12,849 nucleotides of DNA, from the NCBI GenBank assembly GCA_029239935.1, contig JARBTY010000069.1, positions 1 through 12,849 of the forward strand, read 5' to 3'. This DNA is from Clostridia bacterium. GTDB lineage: Bacteria > Bacillota_A > Clostridia > Lachnospirales > Cellulosilyticaceae. The position numbers and the translations under genes were made by a program. A model generated the notes under the pieces. That model was not told the origin of the DNA. It worked only from the letters and a program-made list of their open reading frames with translations, and did not search any database. Shown piece after piece: positions 7,242-12,849 of the stretch (position 1 is the stretch's first letter; each line of letters starts with the position of its first letter).

Positions 7242-8978
7242 ATGACTTATACACTTAAAAAATTTATCAGTTATTATAAACCTTACAAGGGATTATTTTT
7301 TACAGATATGTTTTGTGCACTGGCCTTGTCAGGTATAGACTTAGCATTTCCTTTGTTGGTTGGGTTTTTAATGAATGATATTTATGTAATACCTGATACA
7401 GGGAAAATTATGAAGTATGTACTATTTATTGGGGCGGGTTTGTTTGCCATGTATGTCGTTAGATATTTTTGCCAGTATTTTATAACTTCATGGGGACATA
7501 TTATGGGAGCCAAGATGGAAACAGATATGAGAAGGGATTTATTTGAGCATCTTCAAAGGCTGTCTTTTTCTTATTACGATGAAACCAATACAGGAAAACT
7601 GATGTCTCGTATAGTAAATGATTTATTTGATATTTCTGAGCTGGCACATCATGGACCAGAAGATCTATTTATTTCAGTTGTTAAATTGGTAGGAACCTTT
7701 ACGATACTGAGTATGATTAATGTCAAAATGACGCTTATTTTGATTATATTTACTTTGTTGATGTTGTATTTCTCTTATTTTTATAATCAAAAAATGAGAA
7801 TTATCTTTAGGAAAAATAGAGAAAAAATTGCAGGAGTCAATGCGATAGCCCAAGATTCACTAGGAGGCATCAGGGTGGTAAAATCCTTTGCCAACGAAAG
7901 TCTTGAAATGCAAAAGTTTGAAGCTGGAAATGAAGCCTTTTTAGAGACAAAATGTGATAGTTATAAAATCATGGGAAAATTCTTCAGCGGCAATGGATTT
8001 TTTCAAGGCATGCTATACTTGTCAGTTGTTCTTTCAGGAGGCGTTTTTATCAGTAACGGCGCTATCAGTATTGTAGACCTGACGGTATATATTCTCTATA
8101 TTAATACGTTTTTAAATCCGATAGAAAAACTTGTCAATTTTACAGAGCAGTTCCAAAAAGGGATCACAGGATTTGAAAGGTTTTTAGAGATTATTAACAC
8201 ACTGCCAGAAATCCAGGATGCTAAAGACGCAAAAGTTATAGGGAATGTAAAAGGTGAGATTGAGTTTAAAGAAGTCTCTTTTAGTTACAATGAAAAAGAA
8301 AATGTTCTGAGAGGGATTAATATAAAAATTGAGTCAGGAAAAACAGTGGCGATAGTAGGCCCTTCAGGTGGAGGGAAAACTACTTTTTGTTCATTGATTC
8401 CAAGGTTTTATGAAGTAACAGATGGAACAATCACGATTGATGGAAAAGACATCAGGACGCTAACTCAAAAGTCTTTAAGAGATGCAATAGGTATTGTGCA
8501 GCAGGATGTTTATTTGTTTGGCGGGAATATTAAAGAAAATATTGCTTATGGCAAACAGGATGTAACGGATGAAGAGGTTATAAAAGCAGCTCAGAAGGCC
8601 AATATTCACGACTTTATCATGAGCCTGCCCCATGGCTATGATACATATGTTGGAGAGCGAGGCGTTAAGCTTTCAGGGGGACAAAAACAAAGGATTGCTA
8701 TTGCCAGAGTTTTCCTCAAGAATCCACCTATTCTGATATTGGACGAAGCCACTTCAGCACTAGATAATGAAAGTGAAAAATTCATTCAAAAATCACTAGA
8801 AGAGCTGGCCCAAAATAGAACAACCCTTGTTATTGCCCATCGTCTCAGCACCATAAGAAATGCAGATGAAATCATCGTACTGACTGAAGATGGCATCAAG
8901 GAAAAGGGAACCCATGAGAACCTGATTGAAAAAGACGGTATGTATGCCTATTTGTATAACATGCAGTTTGAGGTATAA
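7242..8978 (+). CDS. ABC exporter half-transporter, fused membrane and ATPase domains (MsbA/BmrA-like)
   Basis: This is a complete type IV ABC exporter subunit of 578 residues, the usual family length, expected to act as a dimer in the cytoplasmic membrane. The N-terminal ~320 residues hold the six-helix transmembrane domain. The C-terminal ATPase has Walker A GPSGGGKTT (373-381), a Q-loop QQD (420-422), signature LSGGQKQR (477-484), Walker B ILILDE (497-502) with catalytic E502, and switch His in AHR (H533). All catalytic residues are intact. I chose the ATG at 7242 because AGTAGGG (7230-7236) sits five bases before it and relatives start with a similar FxxYYKPY segment; the in-frame ATG at 7221 adds seven residues but has no clear ribosome binding site. 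No second half-transporter is adjacent, so a homodimer is likely. The substrate (lipid, drug or peptide) cannot be told from sequence. Confidence 0.93.
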   Translation: MTYTLKKFISYYKPYKGLFFTDMFCALALSGIDLAFPLLVGFLMNDIYVIPDTGKIMKYVLFIGAGLFAMYVVRYFCQYFITSWGHIMGAKMETDMRRDLFEHLQRLSFSYYDETNTGKLMSRIVNDLFDISELAHHGPEDLFISVVKLVGTFTILSMINVKMTLILIIFTLLMLYFSYFYNQKMRIIFRKNREKIAGVNAIAQDSLGGIRVVKSFANESLEMQKFEAGNEAFLETKCDSYKIMGKFFSGNGFFQGMLYLSVVLSGGVFISNGAISIVDLTVYILYINTFLNPIEKLVNFTEQFQKGITGFERFLEIINTLPEIQDAKDAKVIGNVKGEIEFKEVSFSYNEKENVLRGINIKIESGKTVAIVGPSGGGKTTFCSLIPRFYEVTDGTITIDGKDIRTLTQKSLRDAIGIVQQDVYLFGGNIKENIAYGKQDVTDEEVIKAAQKANIHDFIMSLPHGYDTYVGERGVKLSGGQKQRIAIARVFLKNPPILILDEATSALDNESEKFIQKSLEELAQNRTTLVIAHRLSTIRNADEIIVLTEDGIKEKGTHENLIEKDGMYAYLYNMQFEV

Positions 8979-8988
8979 AAAGTAATGG

Positions 8989-9027
8989 ACAGCTATGAAA
9001 TACAACAAATATTTCATAGCTGTATTT
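8989..9027 (+). terminator. Intrinsic terminator after the ABC exporter
   Basis: The arms 8989-9002 and 9010-9023 are perfectly complementary over 14 bp (ACAGCTATGAAATA and complement) with a 7-base loop. The trailing T-run is short (ATTTAAA). It begins 10 bases after the exporter stop codon. Confidence 0.75.
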
Positions 9028-9072
9028 AAATGCAGAGGCAAAAGTGATAAATAATTTGGAGTCAAAAGGTAA

Positions 9073-9081
9073 TGATATAAT
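9073..9081 (+). promoter_or_regulatory. Extended -10 promoter for the CorA-like gene
   Basis: TGATATAAT is a perfect TGnTATAAT extended -10 element, 38 bases before the ATG at 9119 and just after the preceding terminator. Extended -10 promoters do not need a good -35 box, and only a TTTGGA-like sequence is present upstream. Confidence 0.55.
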
Positions 9082-9118
9082 AAGGATTAATCGAATCTGT
9101 GGGGAGAGCAGGTGGCAC

Positions 9119-10843
9119 ATGGCAATAGAAAAAAGCAACCCATTCAGTAGGCATATCTTTATGTTTGCTTTCAAATGGAATTATATGGATAGTAAAAATG
9201 AAAAAACGAAAGGCTATAAGAAATTTAGTCAAAAAGTAAATCTTGAAGAATTTGATAAACAGCTCAATGCACAGCACAAAAAAGAATCCCCGTGGAAAAA
9301 GTGTGACTGTAAAGAAGGCCGTATTGCAGACTACAATGAATATACTTACTATTATCATAATGTAAGAGATGCCATTTATGCAGGTAATAAAAGAAGCCAT
9401 CAGGCAGACAAAAAGGTTGATATTTATGAGTACCAGCTTAAAAAAGAAGACAACCCGCAGTATACGATTGGTGTGTTGGTAAAGGATGAGGCAGTCACTA
9501 CAGGCACTACTTATACAGAAAAGGAGTATGTACTGGATGTCACTAAAATTGAACTCAAGGTCTATGATACAGGGGTAGGGATTCTCAGCTTTTTTACAGA
9601 GAATAACCAGGAATGTTCAATTGAAGTCATCAACACAATCAATAATTATGGCAGACGGATCTATCCCCAGTTTATAGAAAAGCGGGAGAGGGACTTGCCA
9701 ACGCAAAAAACCAAGGAGACTTTTTTAGCCAACAAGCATCGTTTAAAGCTCGGAAAAGAAGAGGCAGATCACTATGTAGAAACCTATTCAAGTGACTATG
9801 AAGTAGAGGGGAACCGTATTTCCAATGTGATTATGGGGCTGCTTGGAGCGCATTTTAAAACAGGAAAAAATGCGCTGCGTACCCATAAGGAAGAGATTAT
9901 TGCGGTAAGTCCACTTATAGACGACAGGATGTTTGTCATTTGTTTTTATGCTAATCAAGTATTAGCAGATACCTTCAAACAAATAGAAACAACAAATCAG
10001 GGGAAATATTATAACTATGTTCAAAATGATCAGTGGCATGAATATATCTTTATGGAAAAAGAAAAAAGCTGTCAAAGCAGATGGATGCTGGAAGATATTC
10101 TAAAACGCCACACGTATGAAAGATGGATTGAGAAAGGGACTTTATATGGTATGTCCTACAGCTCCTTTGTCTGTTTAACAGACGGCAATGAGTTTGGGAT
10201 AAAAAATATTGCTGTGCATATGACAACCATTTATTATCAGATGATGTGTTTGGTTTTGGCTCAAAAGGCTTCTATTCTTAGATTCGAAGATGAACTGACG
10301 GATATATCTAATCAGTCTAAAAATATCCCAATAGAAGCAGTAGAGGAAGTTTATCAAAACTATCTGCAGTTTATTAATGGCATTTATTTTAGAGAAGTGA
10401 CAGCGGAAGATCAGGGGATAGAACTTTATGCAATGGCACAAAATATCATGAGGATTGATATTGATGTTAAAGAACTGAAGGAAGAAATAGGGCAGTTGTT
10501 TCAGTATGTTTCCTTAAGAGCCGATAAAGAAACAGGAAAAGCGATCAATTCTCTCACCTATCTTAACACCCTTATTTTAGTACCTTCATTAGTGACTGGA
10601 TTTTTTGGAATGAATATATTTGGGGAGCGTATGAGAGTCGCTTGGAGTATTACGGATTATAAAAAGTTAATTGTATGGGTTTGTATTTGGATTATATCTG
10701 TAGGTATACTGCCTCTTGCAATTATTAGAACAACATTTATCCAAAAAGCGATCTCAAAACTTCCAGCTGCTTTCCGTAAAGTATTTCCGTGGATTCTGGC
10801 CATAACAGCCATTTCAGTTTCAATATTATTACAGACAAAATAG
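9119..10843 (+). CDS. Divergent CorA-like (2-TM-GxN) membrane protein, possible divalent cation transporter
   Basis: The product is 574 residues. Its C-terminal part resembles the CorA magnesium channel family: a long charged helix (about 450-480, VKELKEEIGQLFQYVSL) leads into a hydrophobic helix ending TGFFGMN, with the GMN signature at 497-499, and then a second helix (~516-536, LIVWVCIWIISVGILPLAII). A third hydrophobic stretch (~555-571) closes the protein, which ordinary CorA lacks. The soluble N-terminal ~450 residues are much longer than in CorA (whole CorA is about 320-370 residues) and I do not recognise them; they include a Tyr-rich segment NEYTYYYHNVRDAIY and a CDC motif. I chose ATG 9119 because an extended -10 element at 9073-9081 and GCAGGTGG just before the ATG support it. 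A GTG at 9044 would add 25 residues and has an AGAGG upstream, but would start before that promoter. Ion transport is inferred from the GMN region only. Confidence 0.7.
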   Translation: MAIEKSNPFSRHIFMFAFKWNYMDSKNEKTKGYKKFSQKVNLEEFDKQLNAQHKKESPWKKCDCKEGRIADYNEYTYYYHNVRDAIYAGNKRSHQADKKVDIYEYQLKKEDNPQYTIGVLVKDEAVTTGTTYTEKEYVLDVTKIELKVYDTGVGILSFFTENNQECSIEVINTINNYGRRIYPQFIEKRERDLPTQKTKETFLANKHRLKLGKEEADHYVETYSSDYEVEGNRISNVIMGLLGAHFKTGKNALRTHKEEIIAVSPLIDDRMFVICFYANQVLADTFKQIETTNQGKYYNYVQNDQWHEYIFMEKEKSCQSRWMLEDILKRHTYERWIEKGTLYGMSYSSFVCLTDGNEFGIKNIAVHMTTIYYQMMCLVLAQKASILRFEDELTDISNQSKNIPIEAVEEVYQNYLQFINGIYFREVTAEDQGIELYAMAQNIMRIDIDVKELKEEIGQLFQYVSLRADKETGKAINSLTYLNTLILVPSLVTGFFGMNIFGERMRVAWSITDYKKLIVWVCIWIISVGILPLAIIRTTFIQKAISKLPAAFRKVFPWILAITAISVSILLQTK

Positions 10844-10900
10844 CCGTTCAGTCTAGCCACTCATGATCATTAAAAGGATGCTAAATATTTTGGAATATAG

Positions 10901-10906
10901 TATACT
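10901..10906 (+). promoter_or_regulatory. Possible -10 box for deoD
   Basis: TATACT lies 46 bases before the deoD start. No convincing -35 box is found at the right distance. The 108 bases between the CorA-like gene and deoD contain no terminator-like hairpin that I can see, so read-through from the upstream promoter is also possible. Confidence 0.3.
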
Positions 10907-10951
10907 AAGAATGAACACGATGAATTTGAATTTTAACCAAGGAGGATTAAT

Positions 10952-11653
10952 ATGCCAACGCCACATAATGCAGCAAAACCAGGAGATATAGCAGAAACGA
11001 TACTTTTACCAGGAGACCCTTTAAGAGCCAAATTTATTGCAGATACTTTTTTAGAGGATGCAGTGCAGTATAATACTATAAGAAATATGTTTGGATACAC
11101 AGGTACTTATAAAGGTAAGAAAATTTCAGTTCAAGGAACTGGTATGGGAATTCCGTCAATAGGGATTTATTCCTACGAACTTATTCATTTTTACGGCTGT
11201 AAAAACCTGATTAGAATAGGTTCAGCAGGAAGTATGCACAAAGACCTGCATCTTCATGATATTGTTTTTGCCATGGGAGCAAGTACTAACTCAAACTACG
11301 TGGATCAATATAATCTCCCAGGCACTTATGCGCCTATTGCTAGCTTTGAACTTCTGGAAAAAGCAGTAGCAAAAGCTAAAGAAAAGGGTGCAAACTACAA
11401 AGTAGGCAATGTATTATCGTCGGATATCTTTTATAATGCAGATAAAACGGTAACGGAAAGATGGATGACTATGGGTATTTTAGCAGTAGAAATGGAGGCG
11501 GCAGCACTCTATATGAATGCGGCAGCTGCAGGAGTGAATGCACTAGCGATGATGACGATTTCAGACAGTTTGATATCAGGCGAAGAATGCTCTGCAGAAG
11601 AGAGACAAAATGCCTTCACTAAAATGATGGAAATAGCCCTTGAATTAGCTTAA
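10952..11653 (+). CDS. deoD: Purine nucleoside phosphorylase, DeoD type
   Basis: The enzyme cleaves purine (deoxy)nucleosides with phosphate to free base and (deoxy)ribose-1-phosphate in the cytoplasm, for purine salvage. The 233-residue length is typical of the hexameric bacterial class. Conserved features line up with E. coli DeoD: PTPH near the N-terminus (His that contacts the sugar), [19 protein letters not shown] (phosphate-binding Gly and Arg, 19-37), [35 protein letters not shown] (phosphate-binding Arg), VEMEAAALY (179-187, sugar-binding Met and Glu) and SDS with catalytic D205, followed by the AEERQ Arg that partners it. The start is fixed by AAGGAGG at 10939-10945, six bases before the ATG. 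It is followed by its own terminator. No other nucleoside-salvage gene is adjacent in this window. Confidence 0.96.
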   Translation: MPTPHNAAKPGDIAETILLPGDPLRAKFIADTFLEDAVQYNTIRNMFGYTGTYKGKKISVQGTGMGIPSIGIYSYELIHFYGCKNLIRIGSAGSMHKDLHLHDIVFAMGASTNSNYVDQYNLPGTYAPIASFELLEKAVAKAKEKGANYKVGNVLSSDIFYNADKTVTERWMTMGILAVEMEAAALYMNAAAAGVNALAMMTISDSLISGEECSAEERQNAFTKMMEIALELA

Positions 11654-11664
11654 TAAAGAGAATA

Positions 11665-11710
11665 AAAAAAGCTATAAGATATACTATGATATTTTATAGC
11701 TTTTTTATTA
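11665..11710 (+). terminator. Intrinsic terminator after deoD
   Basis: An 18-bp stem (11665-11682 with 11689-11706, one G-T pair) encloses a 6-base loop (ACTATG). The 3' arm ends in TTTTTT and the 5' arm begins with AAAAAA, so it may work in both directions. Confidence 0.88.
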
Positions 11711-11766
11711 AAATATAGTTGTGGATAAATATAGAAAATATAGATAATACAGATAATAATGTTAAA

Positions 11767-11795
11767 TTGACATATTTAGTGTTAATGTGTATAAT
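11767..11795 (+). promoter_or_regulatory. Consensus promoter driving the riboswitch leader
   Basis: TTGACA (11767-11772) and TATAAT (11790-11795) are both perfect consensus boxes with the optimal 17-base spacing. Transcription should start near 11801-11803, just before the riboswitch aptamer. A promoter this strong fits a system in which control happens later, at the terminator. Confidence 0.9.
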
Positions 11796-11807
11796 TTAAA
11801 GAAATAA

Positions 11808-11897
11808 AGTTTAGGCAAACTTATTGAAAAGTAAGGACGCAAAGCTTGAAGCCTAAAAAAAGATAATCTTTTTATGGCAGTTCGGTTGCAGTTTATC
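11808..11897 (+). promoter_or_regulatory. c-di-GMP-I (GEMM) riboswitch aptamer
   Basis: The class I cyclic di-GMP aptamer landmarks occur in order. TTTAGGCAAAC (11810-11820) is followed by the hairpin CTTATT-GAAA-AGTAAG with its GAAA tetraloop (11820-11835), then GGACGCAAAGC (11835-11845), GCCTAAA (11851-11857) complementary to TTTAGGC, and the receptor-side hairpin ATGGCAG...GGTTGC (11874-11889). An outer helix GATAA (11862-11866) with TTATC (11893-11897) closes the second arm. Counting from the GAAA loop as in the Vibrio Vc2 aptamer, the ligand-contacting position 20 is G (11814), which favours c-di-GMP over the 3',3'-cGAMP variant that carries A there. The second arm is shared with the downstream terminator, so ligand binding should favour read-through (ON switch, inferred). 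Confidence 0.9.
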
Positions 11898-11930
11898 AAA
11901 ATGTAAATTTTGATAAACTGCATTTTGTTT
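11887..11930 (+). terminator. Riboswitch-controlled intrinsic terminator
   Basis: The arms 11887-11902 and 11907-11922 are perfectly complementary over 16 bp (core GCAGTTTATCAAAAT and its complement) with a GTAA loop, followed by TTTTGTTT. The first ten bases of its 5' arm (GCAGTTTATC) are also the 3' side of the riboswitch's second helix, so aptamer and terminator cannot both form fully. It ends about 40 bases before the start codon of the dehydrogenase gene. Confidence 0.9.
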
Positions 11931-11970
11931 ATAGAGAAATAATTGCAAAAGTTTAGAAAGGAGGAAGTTT

Positions 11971-12849
11971 ATGGGGCAGATGAATTTAGAAAAAAGACAA
12001 CAAATAGTAACAGTGAGCAATGAATCAGATAATAGCTGGGAGTTTAAGGGTATGACTAATGAACTGATGGAGAAAAAAACAAAGCTTGCCGTGATTGGAT
12101 TAGGGTATGTGGGCATGCCTCTTGCGATAGCTTTTGCAAAAAAAGTTCAAGTGATAGGTTTTGATATTAATAAAGAAAAAATAGAGAGGTATCAAAAGTA
12201 CATAGATCCTACCGGTGAGGTAGGAGAAGATGAAATGAGACAAACCACTATGATCTTTACGGATGATAAAACGAGACTAAAGGAAGCTAAGTTTTTGATT
12301 GTAACCGTTCCCACGCCCGTTCATTCTGATAAAACACCGGATTTAAATCCCATGATACAAGCTTGTGAAATAATAGGACGTAGTTTGACTAGGGGAACAG
12401 TCGTTATTTTTGAATCGACTGTATACCCAGGGGTTACAGAGGAGATTTGTATTCCCGTTTTAGAAAAGGAATCAGGATTGATAGGCGGTAAAGAGTTTAA
12501 AGTGGGGTATTCCCCAGAGAGAGTAAATCCGGGAGATAAGGTGAACCGTCTGAATACTATCAAAAAAATTGTGTCTGGGATGGACGAGATAACGCTTGAA
12601 ACGGTAGCAAAAGTGTATGAGCTAATTATTGATGCTGGGGTTTATAAAGCGCCGTCTATTAAAGTAGCTGAAGCGGCAAAATTAGCTGAAAATGCCCAAA
12701 GAGATATCAATATAGCTTTTATGAATGAGCTTGCTATGGTATTTGATCGCATGCATATCCAGACAAAAGATGTCATAGAGGCTATGAATACAAAATGGAA
12801 TGCTTTAGGGTTTTATCCAGGGTTGGTAGGAGGCCACTGTATCGGAATA
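11971..12849 (+). CDS. Nucleotide-sugar 6-dehydrogenase, TviB/WbpA/CapL type (3' end outside window)
   Basis: The first 293 codons are present. The family oxidises C6 of UDP-N-acetylhexosamines (UDP-GlcNAc, UDP-GalNAc or relatives) to the uronic acid with two NAD+, supplying precursors for capsule or exopolysaccharide. Visible are the Rossmann motif [10 protein letters not shown] (41-50) with NAD-ribose D65, VPTP (113-116), FESTVYPG (147-154), SPERVNPGD (181-189), the Lys-containing KVAEAAK (231-237) then [10 protein letters not shown], and GLVGGHC with catalytic C290. [13 protein letters not shown] and NTQRD-like ENAQRD are the pattern of the N-acetylhexosamine group rather than plain UDP-glucose dehydrogenase; the exact substrate is not provable. 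The start has GAAAGGAGG (11956-11964) six bases upstream. It leaves about 36 polar residues before the Rossmann fold, longer than usual; ATG codons at 12052 and 12067 are alternatives without a comparable ribosome binding site. Expression is probably controlled by the c-di-GMP riboswitch in its leader. Confidence 0.93.
   Translation, partial: MGQMNLEKRQQIVTVSNESDNSWEFKGMTNELMEKKTKLAVIGLGYVGMPLAIAFAKKVQVIGFDINKEKIERYQKYIDPTGEVGEDEMRQTTMIFTDDKTRLKEAKFLIVTVPTPVHSDKTPDLNPMIQACEIIGRSLTRGTVVIFESTVYPGVTEEICIPVLEKESGLIGGKEFKVGYSPERVNPGDKVNRLNTIKKIVSGMDEITLETVAKVYELIIDAGVYKAPSIKVAEAAKLAENAQRDINIAFMNELAMVFDRMHIQTKDVIEAMNTKWNALGFYPGLVGGHCIGI

Noticed and set aside
10855..10875. Terminator between the CorA-like gene and deoD
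   Set aside because: Only an 8-base palindrome (ATGATCAT) is present, with no stable stem followed by a T-run.

Overview
The window is AT-rich, with strong AGGAGG-type ribosome binding sites, consensus sigma-A-type promoters and many hairpin-plus-T terminators. This points to a low-GC Gram-positive bacterium, probably an anaerobic plant-polysaccharide-degrading clostridium. Two adjacent secreted proteins end in the same Ig-like plus 'copper amine oxidase N-terminal-like' module. As I recall, that architecture is common in cellulolytic Lachnospirales such as Cellulosilyticum; the genus is a guess, not something I could test.

Layout, all on the + strand. (1) Bases 2-700 are the 3' end of a secreted or cell-surface protein. 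(2) Bases 701-1059 are non-coding and hold a 14-bp terminator hairpin. (3) Bases 1060-7032 encode a 1990-residue secreted protein: a GH127-type (DUF1680) beta-L-arabinofuranosidase, accessory beta-sandwich, FN3-like and three lectin-like repeat modules, an InlB-type repeat, a BIG2 domain, a Pro/Thr linker and the same terminal module as gene 1. (4) Bases 7242-8978 encode a complete ABC exporter half-transporter with its own promoter and flanking terminators. (5) Bases 9119-10843 encode a large, divergent CorA-like membrane protein with a GMN motif. (6) Bases 10952-11653 encode DeoD-type purine nucleoside phosphorylase. (7) Bases 11767-11930 form a complete regulatory leader: a perfect consensus promoter, a c-di-GMP-I (GEMM) riboswitch aptamer and an intrinsic terminator that shares sequence with the aptamer. 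(8) Bases 11971-12849 are the 5' part of a nucleotide-sugar 6-dehydrogenase of the TviB/WbpA/CapL type, cut by the window edge.

The first two genes look like part of a locus for surface-held plant cell wall hydrolases. The ABC exporter, CorA-like protein and PNP form separate or loosely linked units with no evident shared pathway. The last unit probably starts an exopolysaccharide or capsule operon. Its leader is arranged so that c-di-GMP binding should prevent termination, coupling polysaccharide precursor synthesis to this second messenger. I regard this leader as the most interesting element here. I saw no CRISPR array, tRNA, rRNA or insertion sequence.
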